Part shown: positions 35,047-43,744 of the stretch, in pieces
Layout of the letters: every line of letters starts with the position of its first letter
How positions within the stretch are numbered: position 1 is the first letter of the stretch
From: an uncultured Clostridium sp.
GTDB taxonomy: Bacteria > Bacillota > Clostridia > TANB77 > CAG-508
Direction of reading: 5' to 3'
NCBI GenBank assembly: GCA_947647595.1
Contig: CANSKZ010000005.1
Location: forward strand, 1 to 53,568
DNA length: 53,568 bases
The notes under the pieces: model-generated
Told to the model about the DNA's origin: nothing
Seen by the model: the letters and a program-made list of their open reading frames with translations, nothing else
The model's database searches: none
Position numbers and translations under genes: made by a program

Positions 35047-35154
35047 TTAGCTTAAAGCCTCTCGTTTTCTCCGTTTAGCTTCTAACCTTCTGTCCCTTTC
35101 CTGTTGCCGTTGTTTATATTGTTCGTGCTTTTTGTTTTTTGTCTTTTTTGCCAT
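35047..35154 (-). CDS. 35-aa very basic small protein
   Basis: A short ORF beginning MAKKTKNKKHEQYKQRQQER and ending RRKREALS; more than half the residues are Lys, Arg, Gln or Glu. GAAGGACCACA lies before the ATG. It sits between nrnA and truB in the nusA-infB operon, which fits a small ribosome- or RNA-associated protein, but no family is recognised. Two of its arginine codons are CGG, which the larger operon genes do not use. Confidence 0.55.
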   Translation of the reverse strand: MAKKTKNKKHEQYKQRQQERDRRLEAKRRKREALS

Positions 35155-35220
35155 TGTGGTCCTTCTTTCTATATTTTTTTCAAGATGTATTTTATCATAG
35201 GATTAGAAAAATTGCAAGGT

Positions 35221-36175
35221 TTATTTCAATCTTTTCTCAATTGCTTTTACTAAAGCATATTTTGCTTCTTCTAATGTCATTGTTGTATTGGCTCCAGCCG
35301 CTCGAATGTGTCCTCCACCGCCAAATACCATACATACTTCTGCCACATTTACATATTCATTAGAACGTAAAGAAATTTTATATCCTTTTTCTTCTTCACG
35401 TAAAAATATGGATACTTCAACATCTTCAATATTTCTACCAATTTCCACAATTCCTTCATGATCACCATCTTTTAAGTTTAAGTTTTGGATATCTTCCTTG
35501 GTAATATATGTAAAGCTAATGCGGTTATTCGCGAAAAATTCCATTCGCTCCATTGCTACTTTCTGTGCTTTAAATCTACCTTTCGTAACTGTTAGCAAAC
35601 TCGCTTTATAAATATTGGGCAAATTAATTCCTTGATGCAAGGCTCTTCCTGCAATTTCAAATGTTTCTACTGTAATTCCTGAATTTTTAAATCCGTCCTG
35701 TATCTGTAATAATTCCGGTCAAAAAACAAGTCATTGTTTCTTTGGATAATTCCACTTCTAAATAATCAAAACTTGCCACCAAAATTTGGCAACAGGCTGG
35801 TGAAACATGATTGACAATATTATAATCAGCAAACATACTGTTATTCATATGATGGTCAAATTCAACTTTCACACGTGCCATTTCAAAATATTTGATAAGT
35901 CCACTATTGACTCTTTTTAGGTCTGGACAATCCACTACAATGGCTAAATCAAATTTTTCAACCGTTGGTTCTTCTTTTATCATTTCTGCTCCAGGCAAAA
36001 AACAATAAGTCTCAGGCACATTTTTCATCAAAACTTCCACATTTTTTCCCATATCAGTTAATATATGATATAACCCAAGACTGCTTCCAATGGCATCTCC
36101 GTCTGGATTTTCATGAGCTAGAACACAGATGTTTTGTGCTTTTTTCATTTCTTCAAAAATATCATCTAACGTCAT
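35221..36175 (-). CDS. nrnA: NrnA-type oligoribonuclease/pAp phosphatase, split by one extra base at CGG
   Basis: A DHH/DHHA1 phosphoesterase that degrades nanoRNA and dephosphorylates 3',5'-pAp. Its usual place is after rbfA in the infB operon. The N-terminal part has LAHENPDGDAIGSS, VDCPDL and FDHHMNN (Mn-binding residues); the C-terminal part has the DHHA1 motif FGGGGHIRAAGA. The total is 317 codons plus one base, a normal length. The break is at residue 160: GAT ACA GGA C GGA TTT; skipping the C at 35695 restores the conserved TDTGGFKNSG. In the unshifted frame a stop follows two codons later, giving a 162-aa DHH-only product. Confidence 0.9.
35692..35698 (-). other. Putative +1 frameshift site in nrnA at GGA-CGG
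   Basis: The upstream frame reads ACA GGA CGG ATT TAA, so a stop follows CGG by one codon. Skipping the C gives GGA TTT and restores the DTGGF motif. The downstream frame has a TGA shortly upstream, confining the change to this site. Confidence 0.65.
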
Positions 36176-36183
36176 AGTTTTTC

Positions 36184-36549
36184 CTACTCCTCATTTTTTT
36201 TAATCTCTTTTGTTATCTCTTTTAATATATTATCAATTCTATCTCCATATTCAATACTTTCGTCAAATTCAAAGATTAGTTCTGGTGTATATTTCAAATT
36301 TACTTTTTGGGCAATTTCTGTACGAACAAATCCACTTGATTTTTTGAGTGCCTTTAAAGCTTCTTTTTTGTTACCAATATTAATCATACTAACATAAACT
36401 CTAGCATATTTTAAATCTGGTGAAGTGTCTACTTTGGTGACAGAAATCAGTCCTTTTCTTAGTAGCGAATTGCTTAATTTGAGAGAAATAATGTTGCTGA
36501 TTTCTCTTTTTAATTCCTCATTGACTTTTTGCATTCTGTTATTTGACAT
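36184..36549 (-). CDS. rbfA: Ribosome-binding factor A
   Basis: 121 aa. A 30S maturation factor with a KH-like fold. RMQKVNEELKREISNIISLK, SVTKVDTSPDLKYARVYVS and RTEIAQKVNLKYTPELIFEFD are typical. The start at 36549 is chosen for GAAAGGAAAAAAC upstream; an in-frame ATG 22 codons earlier has no ribosome site. It lies between infB and nrnA. Confidence 0.93.
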   Translation of the reverse strand: MSNNRMQKVNEELKREISNIISLKLSNSLLRKGLISVTKVDTSPDLKYARVYVSMINIGNKKEALKALKKSSGFVRTEIAQKVNLKYTPELIFEFDESIEYGDRIDNILKEITKEIKKNEE

Positions 36550-36644
36550 TGTTTTTTCCTTTCTATAGGGGCGATTATTCATCGTCCCTTTGCAAATTTT
36601 ACATAATTTCCACAATTCTTACACACAATTTTCATAACAATCTG

Positions 36645-39569
36645 TTAGCGTTTTACCTCTTCCATAACGTAAACTTCTAAGTTATCGCCTTCTTGAATGT
36701 CGTTGTAATTTTCGATTTGTAGTCCACATTCGTAGCCTTTGTCGACTTCTTTGGCATCATCTTTGAAACGTTTTAAGGAAATAAGTTTTCCATCATGAAT
36801 AACAATATTGTCTCTGATAACTCTGATACCCGCATTTCTACTAACTTTTCCATTTAATACATAACATCCTGCAATGGTTCCTACATTAGATACTTTAAAG
36901 ATTTGTCTGATTTCAGCATTTCCAATCACAACTTCTTTGTAAACTGGGTCTAATAAGCCTTTCATAGCAGCTTCTACATCATTGATTGCATCATAGATAA
37001 CAGAATATGTTTTGATTTCAACTTCTTCTTTGTCAGCAATGGTTTTGGCAATGACTTCTGGGCGCACATTGAAAGCAATAATAATGGCATTGGAAACTTG
37101 CGCTAATGTTACATCTGTTTCGGTAACAGCCCCAACATTGGAGTGAATTACTTTTACTTGTACTTCTTCATTCGACAATTTTTCAAGTGATTGTTTTAAT
37201 GCTTCTACAGAACCTTGTACGTCAGCTTTTACGATTAAGTTTAATTGTTTTAAGTTTTCACTTGCAATTTTGCTGAATAAATCATCCAATGTAACAGCTG
37301 TAGATTTGGCAATCGTTTTTTGACGTTCTTCGTATTTTCTTTTTTCGATTAAATGTTTTGCTGTTTTTTCATCTTTTACTTCATAGAAGGTATCTCCTGT
37401 TTCTGGAACAGAATGTAAACCTGTAATTTCAACTGGTGTTGATGGACCAGCAAATTTCAAGCTCTTACCTTTTGCATTTTTCATGGTACGAATTCTACCA
37501 ATGGTAGAGCCAACAATAATGGTATCTCCTACATCTAATTGACCTCTTTGGACTAACATCGTGGCTACTGGACCTCTTGCTTTATCTAATTTGGCTTCAA
37601 TAATTGTTCCTTTGGCTTGTTTGGTTGGATTTGCTTTTAATTCTAATACATCCGCTTCTAGTAATACCATTTCTAATAAATTGTCAATTCCCATTCCTTG
37701 TTTTGCAGAAATCGGAACAAAAATGGTATCTCCACCCCATTCTTCTGGAACTAATTCGTATTGCATTAATTCTTGTTTTACTTTCTCTGGATTGGCATCT
37801 GGTAAATCAATTTTATTTACTGCTACAATGATTGGAATTTCAGCTGCTTTGGCATGATTGATGGCTTCAATGGTTTGTGGCATAACACCATCATTAGCAG
37901 CGACAACTAAAATTGCAATATCGGTAATCATGGCTCCTCTTGCACGCATCGAGGTAAAAGCTTCGTGTCCTGGTGTATCCAAAAAAGTAATTTGTCTGCT
38001 GTTGATTTCTACTTGATAAGCACCAATATGTTGTGTAATTCCTCCTGATTCTCCTTCGATGACATTTGTTTTTCGAATAGCATCTAAAAGAGAAGTTTTT
38101 CCATGGTCTACGTGTCCCATAACAACAATAACTGGTGGACGTGGTTTTAATTCTTCTTCTTTGTCTTCGGTTTCATCGATTAAAATATCTTCATCGGTTA
38201 CAATATTTTTCTTGATAGCATTAATACCAAATTCTTGTGCAATCAAATAAGCTGTGTCAAAATCGACTTCATTATTAATTGTTGCCATAACGCCTAAATT
38301 GAACAATTTTTTGATAACTTCGCTACTGGTAATTTTCATTTCAGCCGCTAAATCTTTTACCGTAATATTTTCTGGAATCGTGATTTCCGTTAATTTGAAG
38401 ATTTTTTGTTTAGTACGATTTTCTTGATTTTTGGTTCTTTTTTTGCCACGTCTTCCTCTTTCTGTACTTAAATCATAGTAATCTAACATTTCGCCTTCAT
38501 TGAACATATTGGAAAGTTGATTTTGTTTCTTTAAATTATTTAGTTTGCCAGAATTGAAATCATGTTCATCATTTTTACGATTTTTCTTTGGTTGTCTTTG
38601 GTCATTCATTTTTTGATTTTGTTTCATTCTGTCTCTGTTTTTGTTGTTATTGTTGTTGTAATCTCTTACATTGTCTTTTTCTGGAATATCCATTTCCATA
38701 ATATTTTTGATTTTTTTATCTATTTTTCTGTCGTTCATTTCTTGTCTTCTTGAAAAATCATTGTTGAAATTGTTTCGATTATCTCTTCTTGGATTATTAT
38801 TTCCAGAATTATAATTGCTATTATAATTTCTGTTATTATTATTTTTATTAAAATTGTTTCGGTTATTATAATGATTATTATTATTGTTGTTGTTATAATT
38901 ATTTCGATTATTGTAGTTAGGATTGTTGTTTCTTCTTGGGTTTGAAGAATTATTGTTATAGTTATTTCGATTATGATAACTGTTATTGGTATTGGTTCTA
39001 TAGTCCGCACTTCTTTTTTCAACAACTTTTGATTCTGGTTTCGCTTCTTCTGGTTTTTTCTCTTCTTTTACTTCTTCAACAGGCTTTTCTGCTGGTTTTT
39101 CTGGTTCTTTCTTTTCAACCGTTTTTGGTTTTTCTTCCTTTTTTCCGATTCCAAATAACTCATTCATGGTAAGTGGTTTGGTTGGCTTATTTCGATAAAC
39201 GATGTTATAATCCTTGTTTCTATTTTGCCCAACAAATCCAACATCATTTTTTCTGGATTGCTCCTCTTTTTTCTTTTTATCAAATTCTCTGTTTTGCGTC
39301 TCTTGATCATTAATGATTACTTCTCTTCGAATGATAACTGGTGTTTCTGTATTCTTTTTTATTTTTTCTTTTTTGTTGTCTGCTACTTGTTTGTCTTGTT
39401 TTTTTGAAGCATCATTTTTTAGCTTATTTTTTAGCATTTGAGCCTCCTCCTCTGAAATACTACTTAAATGACTTTTTGCGTCAATCCCCATCTTTAGCGC
39501 AAAATCCATCAGCTTTTTACTTTCCATATTCATTTCTTTTGCCAATTCGTAAATTTTAATTTTCCCCAA
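36645..39569 (-). CDS. infB: Translation initiation factor IF-2
   Basis: About 974 aa. A GTPase that places initiator tRNA on the ribosome. The N-terminal domain [20 protein letters not shown] is followed by a charged linker, then an exceptionally Asn-rich region of ~100 residues (NNN, YNN, RNN units, about 195-290), a second IF2-N domain near 400, and the GTPase with [22 protein letters not shown] and NKIDLP, followed by domains II-IV. I favour the TTG at 39569 because GGGGGTGAAGC lies just upstream; this overlaps the L7Ae gene by 14 bases. GTG at 39584 is an alternative. Confidence 0.95.
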   Translation of the reverse strand: MGKIKIYELAKEMNMESKKLMDFALKMGIDAKSHLSSISEEEAQMLKNKLKNDASKKQDKQVADNKKEKIKKNTETPVIIRREVIINDQETQNREFDKKKKEEQSRKNDVGFVGQNRNKDYNIVYRNKPTKPLTMNELFGIGKKEEKPKTVEKKEPEKPAEKPVEEVKEEKKPEEAKPESKVVEKRSADYRTNTNNSYHNRNNYNNNSSNPRRNNNPNYNNRNNYNNNNNNNHYNNRNNFNKNNNNRNYNSNYNSGNNNPRRDNRNNFNNDFSRRQEMNDRKIDKKIKNIMEMDIPEKDNVRDYNNNNNKNRDRMKQNQKMNDQRQPKKNRKNDEHDFNSGKLNNLKKQNQLSNMFNEGEMLDYYDLSTERGRRGKKRTKNQENRTKQKIFKLTEITIPENITVKDLAAEMKITSSEVIKKLFNLGVMATINNEVDFDTAYLIAQEFGINAIKKNIVTDEDILIDETEDKEEELKPRPPVIVVMGHVDHGKTSLLDAIRKTNVIEGESGGITQHIGAYQVEINSRQITFLDTPGHEAFTSMRARGAMITDIAILVVAANDGVMPQTIEAINHAKAAEIPIIVAVNKIDLPDANPEKVKQELMQYELVPEEWGGDTIFVPISAKQGMGIDNLLEMVLLEADVLELKANPTKQAKGTIIEAKLDKARGPVATMLVQRGQLDVGDTIIVGSTIGRIRTMKNAKGKSLKFAGPSTPVEITGLHSVPETGDTFYEVKDEKTAKHLIEKRKYEERQKTIAKSTAVTLDDLFSKIASENLKQLNLIVKADVQGSVEALKQSLEKLSNEEVQVKVIHSNVGAVTETDVTLAQVSNAIIIAFNVRPEVIAKTIADKEEVEIKTYSVIYDAINDVEAAMKGLLDPVYKEVVIGNAEIRQIFKVSNVGTIAGCYVLNGKVSRNAGIRVIRDNIVIHDGKLISLKRFKDDAKEVDKGYECGLQIENYNDIQEGDNLEVYVMEEVKR

Positions 39570-39861
39570 AAGCTTCACCCCCACAAATTTTCTTTATACC
39601 ATTTGATATATTTTTATCTTTGATTCCAATCACTGCTCGGTTTTCTTTTCCGATTGCTTTACTGTTTTCTTCAATCTTCCCGAGTACTAGGATTGGCACT
39701 TTTTTTCTCTTTGCCAAAAACTGTATATTGTTTAACGTTTTTGGTGATGCATCTTCTGCTATTACCAATAACTTGATTCGATTTCTTTGCAAATCTTCGC
39801 AAACAGCATCATAACCAGAAACAATTTTTCCGACTTCTGGCACAAAGTCCCAATAAGCCAT
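39556..39861 (-). CDS. L7Ae-like ribosomal protein (YlxQ family)
   Basis: 101 aa. The L7Ae fold: [41 protein letters not shown] and an [24 protein letters not shown] segment. These proteins bind kink-turn-like RNA. Its conserved place between ylxR and infB supports the call. The end overlaps the infB start. Confidence 0.88.
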   Translation of the reverse strand: MAYWDFVPEVGKIVSGYDAVCEDLQRNRIKLLVIAEDASPKTLNNIQFLAKRKKVPILVLGKIEENSKAIGKENRAVIGIKDKNISNGIKKICGGEAFGEN

Positions 39862-39866
39862 ACACC

Positions 39867-40136
39867 TTATTTACCAATAATTACACCCCTCAAATTCTCA
39901 TATATCTCTTGACTTATCTCATGTTCTAACGCTTTTTGTAAACGTTTCGATTTGATGACTCTATCAAGACATTCTTCCGTTTTACATATATATGCACCTC
40001 TACCATTTTTTTTTCCTGTTAAATCTACTTCTATGATTCCCTCTTTTGATTTAACAATGCGTAAAAGTTCTTGTTTTTCTTTTGCTTCATTACATCCCAT
40101 ACACCTTCTGGTTGGCTTTTTTTTATTCTTCTGCAT
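39867..40136 (-). CDS. ylxR: YlxR family RNA-binding protein (DUF448)
   Basis: 89 aa. The motif TRRCMGCNEAKEKQELLRIV with the later GRGAYICKTEECLDRVIKSK is the DUF448 signature. YlxR has been described as a nucleoid- or RNase P-associated RNA-binding regulator in Firmicutes. I prefer the ATG at 40136 with TGAGGAA before it; the ATG 8 codons earlier lies deeper in nusA. It overlaps the end of nusA by 14 bases. Confidence 0.9.
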   Translation of the reverse strand: MQKNKKKPTRRCMGCNEAKEKQELLRIVKSKEGIIEVDLTGKKNGRGAYICKTEECLDRVIKSKRLQKALEHEISQEIYENLRGVIIGK

Positions 40137-41235
40137 TTTCCTCACCAGCCTCTTCTTCATTTTCTTCGGCTTGTTTTAATAAAATTTCTCGCATTTGTGT
40201 TTCTGATTTAATATCAATTTTCCAATTAGTAAGTCTTGCTGCTAATCGAGCATTTTGCCCTGATTTCCCAATAGCAAGAGATAATTGATCATCTGGTACA
40301 ACCACTTGTGCAAATTTTTCTTCTTCTCTTACGTCTACTGCCATAACTTGCGCTGGAAGTAAAGCTGCTGCAATGTAAATCGCTGGATCTTCGTTCCATT
40401 CAATTACATCAATTTTTTCACCATTTAATTCATTAATGATATTTTGAATACGAATTCCCTTTTGTCCTACGCAAGAACCAACTGGGTCAATATCTTCATT
40501 TTTGGAATATACGGCTACTTTACTTCTCGAACCTGCATCTCTTGATACACTTTTAATTTCGATTAGTCCTTCATAAATTTCTGGAATTTCAAATTCAAAC
40601 AACTTACGAACAAAATCTGGATGGCTTCTTGAAACAATAACTTGAGGATTTCCTTTGGCCCCTCTTTCAACATCTACTACATAACCTCTGATTTTGTCGT
40701 TGACTTTATAATGTTCTGTATTGATTTGTTCTTTGAGTGGCATAACACCTTCGAGTTTTCCCAAATCCATAACAACTACGCCACCATCTGCTTTTTGAAT
40801 CAAGCCTGAAACGATTTCGCCTTTTTTGTCATTAAATTCTGTAAAAACCATGTTTCTTTCTACTTCTCTTATTTTTTGTACTACAACTTGTTTAGCGGTT
40901 TGCGCAGCAATTCTACCAAAATCTTTTGGTGGAATTTCTAAATTCACAACATCACCTACATTGTAACTTGAATCAATTTTTCTAGCTGATTCTAAGTCAA
41001 TTTCAAGTAATGGATCTTCTAGTACCTCTACGACATCTCTTACAGAATAAATATGAAGTTCTCCTGTTTTATCGTCAATGGTGATTTTTACGTTATCAAC
41101 CGTGTCAAATTCTCTTTTATAGGCGGTTACTAAAGCTGCTTCTAAGGATTCAATCAAATAATCTTTGCTTATTCCTCTTTCTTTTTCTAATTCCTCCATG
41201 GCTTTTATAAATTCTTTTACATCAATATTTTTCAT
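40123..41235 (-). CDS. nusA: Transcription termination/antitermination factor NusA
   Basis: 370 aa. N-terminal RNA-polymerase-binding domain (KEFIKAMEELEKERGISKD), an S1 domain near 135-200 (GEIVSGLIQKADGGVVVMDLG), and two KH domains (VGSCVGQKGIRIQNIINELN and LAIGKSGQNARLAARLTNWK). It ends in a short acidic tail and lacks the C-terminal repeats of proteobacterial NusA, as normal for Firmicutes. GGAAGGAATGGAA precedes the ATG. Confidence 0.95.
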   Translation of the reverse strand: MKNIDVKEFIKAMEELEKERGISKDYLIESLEAALVTAYKREFDTVDNVKITIDDKTGELHIYSVRDVVEVLEDPLLEIDLESARKIDSSYNVGDVVNLEIPPKDFGRIAAQTAKQVVVQKIREVERNMVFTEFNDKKGEIVSGLIQKADGGVVVMDLGKLEGVMPLKEQINTEHYKVNDKIRGYVVDVERGAKGNPQVIVSRSHPDFVRKLFEFEIPEIYEGLIEIKSVSRDAGSRSKVAVYSKNEDIDPVGSCVGQKGIRIQNIINELNGEKIDVIEWNEDPAIYIAAALLPAQVMAVDVREEEKFAQVVVPDDQLSLAIGKSGQNARLAARLTNWKIDIKSETQMREILLKQAEENEEEAGEENAEE

Positions 41236-41252
41236 TTTCCATTCCTTCCCTT

Positions 41253-41714
41253 CTAAAAATCTCCAGCAAGTTTGGCTACTGCGATATTTTTATTCTCTAT
41301 CTTGATTAATTTTTCCTCTATTTGAAGTGATAATTCATCTTTTTGGTAAGTGACCAAAATTCCTTCTAATTCTTTTTGTTTGTCAATTGCTTTAAACAAT
41401 TTGACAACAATTTTATTCCCAATTTGTTTTTCAAAATGCCAAGGTTTTCGCAAAATTCGTTCAATTCCTGGTGATGATACTTCGAGAAAATAGCTTGTTT
41501 TGATGATGTCTGCTTCTTCTAACACATCATCAATGGCTCGATTTACGGTTTCACAATCTTCTAAACTAATTCCGTTTGGTTGATCAATTGTAATACGTAA
41601 ATAGTAATCTTTTCCTTCTTTGATGTATTGTACATCATATAATTCATATTGCAAATCTTGGATAATTGGTAACAAAAGCTGTTCTATCTTAGATTCAATA
41701 TTGGAATTTGCCAC
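41253..41714 (-). CDS. rimP: Ribosome maturation factor RimP
   Basis: 153 aa from a GTG start at 41714, chosen for AAAGGGGG 7 bases upstream; the ATG eight codons earlier lies at a leader hairpin and has no ribosome site. The motifs ELYDVQYIKEGKDYYLRITI, DCETVNRAIDDVLEE and YFLEVSSPGIERILRKPWHF are diagnostic. RimP acts in 30S assembly. It is the first gene of the rimP-nusA-ylxR-L7Ae-infB-rbfA-nrnA group. Confidence 0.93.
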   Translation of the reverse strand: MANSNIESKIEQLLLPIIQDLQYELYDVQYIKEGKDYYLRITIDQPNGISLEDCETVNRAIDDVLEEADIIKTSYFLEVSSPGIERILRKPWHFEKQIGNKIVVKLFKAIDKQKELEGILVTYQKDELSLQIEEKLIKIENKNIAVAKLAGDF

Positions 41715-41745
41715 TCCTTTTCCCCCTTTTTCTTTCATAAGTAAA

Positions 41746-41765
41746 GAGTGGGATTTTTCCCACTC
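41746..41765 (-). promoter_or_regulatory. Leader hairpin before rimP
   Basis: A perfect 8-bp stem GAGTGGGA / TCCCACTC with loop TTTT lies in the 5' leader between the promoter and the rimP start, without a U-run after it on the transcribed strand. It could be an RNA stability or regulatory element. Confidence 0.5.
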
Positions 41766-41793
41766 CTCTTGTTTAAAATTTAATTGTGATATT

Positions 41794-41822
41794 ATTATAC
41801 ACTAGAATTCTTCAAATTGCAA
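41794..41822 (-). promoter_or_regulatory. Promoter of the rimP-nusA-infB operon
   Basis: On the minus strand TTGCAA (41817-41822) and TATAAT (41794-41799) are separated by 17 bases, about 80 bases before the rimP start. Confidence 0.82.
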
Positions 41823-41850
41823 GTGTTTTTTGGAAATTTTTTCAAAAAAC

Positions 41851-41896
41851 GAAAAAGCCAGACAAGCTGACTTAATCAAACCAATCTTATCTGGCT
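41851..41896 (-). terminator. Terminator of the 161-aa unknown gene
   Basis: The stem AGCCAGATAAG / CTTGTCTGGCT (one mismatch) includes the stop codon of the leftward gene and is followed by TTTTTCG and more T. Confidence 0.75.
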
Positions 41897-42372
41897 AAAT
41901 CCTCGGCGAGTCTTTTGATTCTCTCTGCTTTTTCTCGCTCTATCTCAACATCGGGTACACCAATATCTTCGCCAAACATCAATTTTTCCTCTTCCTCAAT
42001 CGCTTCTTCATTGGGGAGAAGTAACAAATCCAGAAAAAACTGTTTCACCCGCTTCCAAAATGGGAGTTTGAGAACAAAATCCCAACTTCCGTCGGGATAA
42101 ATGGTGATTTCGTCACCATACCCAAATTTCCAGCAAGAATTCTGGTTCTGCGTTCTGACTATTGCAGGGCCCTCTAATTGAATCGTGCAAGCTTCCTCTA
42201 AAGTTTTTGAAGATAAAATCTTCTCTAACCGTTCCTGGCTATAACCACACTTTTCAACCAGCGGTTGCAATTTTTCAGCTAATTCCTCCCGTGTATATTG
42301 GTCTGTGGGAAAAATTTGCTCATTTTTTTCTCCTTTTGTAGGATACTCAATCACTTCAATATATAATGCCAT
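41887..42372 (-). CDS. Unknown 161-aa acidic protein
   Basis: MALYIEVIEYPTKGEKNEQI at the start; a hydrophilic protein with a central SCWKFGYGDEITIYPDGSWD segment, a short amphipathic patch (LPFWKRVKQFFLDLLLL) and a very acidic, Glu-rich C-terminus. No signal peptide and no family recognised. GGAGGACGAATT precedes the ATG. Base use is clearly different from its neighbours (more C/G at third positions, three CGG arginine codons), which suggests recent transfer. It stands alone between the nusA operon and the transporter genes. Confidence 0.6.
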   Translation of the reverse strand: MALYIEVIEYPTKGEKNEQIFPTDQYTREELAEKLQPLVEKCGYSQERLEKILSSKTLEEACTIQLEGPAIVRTQNQNSCWKFGYGDEITIYPDGSWDFVLKLPFWKRVKQFFLDLLLLPNEEAIEEEEKLMFGEDIGVPDVEIEREKAERIKRLAEDLAR

Positions 42373-42454
42373 AATTCGTCCTCCTTTGCCACATTGGCGC
42401 TGTATTTTTTCTATATTTTAGTTATTTTTATTATATCATATTTACATAATTTTG

Positions 42455-43723
42455 TCAAACTTCTCGTATCTCTTTTGCCCTGTTTGAAAGCGTTTGTGCT
42501 CTTTTGACTAATTCAAATAATCGAATGGTTGTTTTTAAGGTCATAAGTGAAATGATTACTATTCCAATAATAATCCAAATCAGATTAAATTTCAGTAAAG
42601 CGGCAGATACGACAAAGCCAACTAACGTTTGTCCGATTTTTTTGGCTAATTCTAAGTGTGAAAAAATGGCTTGTTGTTCTTTTGGTTCTGTTATTTTTAG
42701 GATTAAGTCTTGAATATAAATTTTGAAAGGGTCTCTTACGGCTAAAATAATGAAAAATCCAGCTGACATAATGCCGATTTTTAAAAAGATATCTTGTTTT
42801 ATAAAGTATCCAATTATAATTAACAAAAATGCTAAAATTAGACTTGCTGTTAAAATAATATTGATTTTATCTTTCAAGGTTCGATATAATTTATCAAATA
42901 ATACATTCGAAATAATTCTAGCGATTCGTGACATTAAAATAATAAAACTAAAATAGCTGGCTGTTACGGCTTCTTCAAAATAATCTCCTAATTGATATTG
43001 GATAAATAATTTACTATTGTTTTGCCCAATCGTAACTGCTGTATAGAAAAATGCATACGACAAAATGGCAATATAAACAATCATTGACATTTTTCCAGTT
43101 GCTTGCTGTACTTCTACTTCAGGAATCTTATCGTTTTTAGTGATGTCTTTCATGGTTAAAGATAGTAAGAAACAAAATAAGCAAAGCAAAATATTTAATA
43201 GCATTGGCAAATAATGGTTGACATTAAATAAATAGCCTGTAACAAGAGCAATGACTGCTGTGATAACTGCATAGGCAACATTCGATTGATTTCGCACATG
43301 AACATATTCATATTCTCTTTTGGCATAAATTAAATTATTTTTAAGCATAATTCCTTCCATATTTTTGACAACAAATGCTATTTCATGAAATAATCTTCCT
43401 AAAACCAATAGGCTAAATGTATTTCCAAAAGTTAATAAAATAGCTGAAATTAATAATGAAAACGCACCTAATCTCACTGAAGTTGTGTTTCCCATTTTAT
43501 GAATCATTTTTAAAAGATAGGGCTGAATGATAATCCCAATCGCTGCTGGAATGGTTGTTAATAGTGTAATTTGGGTTGCGGATAGTCCTTTTACTATTGT
43601 CACAAATAGGGTGTCTACAATCGCCCAGAATACTAAGTCTCCTGTTAAGGAGGAAAACCAAATATATTTTGTACAGAAACGATTAATGTATTTATGATTA
43701 TATTGCTCTGCTTTTGTGTTCAT
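42455..43723 (-). CDS. Major facilitator superfamily transporter
   Basis: 422 aa with about 12 hydrophobic segments. The start FCTKYIWFSSLTGDLVFWAI, a loop RLGAFSLLISAILLTFGN and a central hydrophilic loop (KDITKNDKIPEVEVQQATGK) fit an MFS fold, though the classical A motif is degraded. GGAGAAAATAAA precedes the ATG. It lies 21 bases after the MATE-like gene, and together they form a two-gene operon divergent from the peptide gene at 45206. Export of or protection against that peptide is inferred from context only. Confidence 0.7.
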   Translation of the reverse strand: MNTKAEQYNHKYINRFCTKYIWFSSLTGDLVFWAIVDTLFVTIVKGLSATQITLLTTIPAAIGIIIQPYLLKMIHKMGNTTSVRLGAFSLLISAILLTFGNTFSLLVLGRLFHEIAFVVKNMEGIMLKNNLIYAKREYEYVHVRNQSNVAYAVITAVIALVTGYLFNVNHYLPMLLNILLCLFCFLLSLTMKDITKNDKIPEVEVQQATGKMSMIVYIAILSYAFFYTAVTIGQNNSKLFIQYQLGDYFEEAVTASYFSFIILMSRIARIISNVLFDKLYRTLKDKINIILTASLILAFLLIIIGYFIKQDIFLKIGIMSAGFFIILAVRDPFKIYIQDLILKITEPKEQQAIFSHLELAKKIGQTLVGFVVSAALLKFNLIWIIIGIVIISLMTLKTTIRLFELVKRAQTLSNRAKEIREV

Positions 43724-43744
43724 TTTTTTATTTTCTCCTTTGTT

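Noticed and set aside
38735..39025. Ile/Thr-rich ORF antiframe to infB
   Set aside because: It is a shadow of the Asn-rich IF-2 linker (AAT-type codons read in another frame) with no ribosome site.
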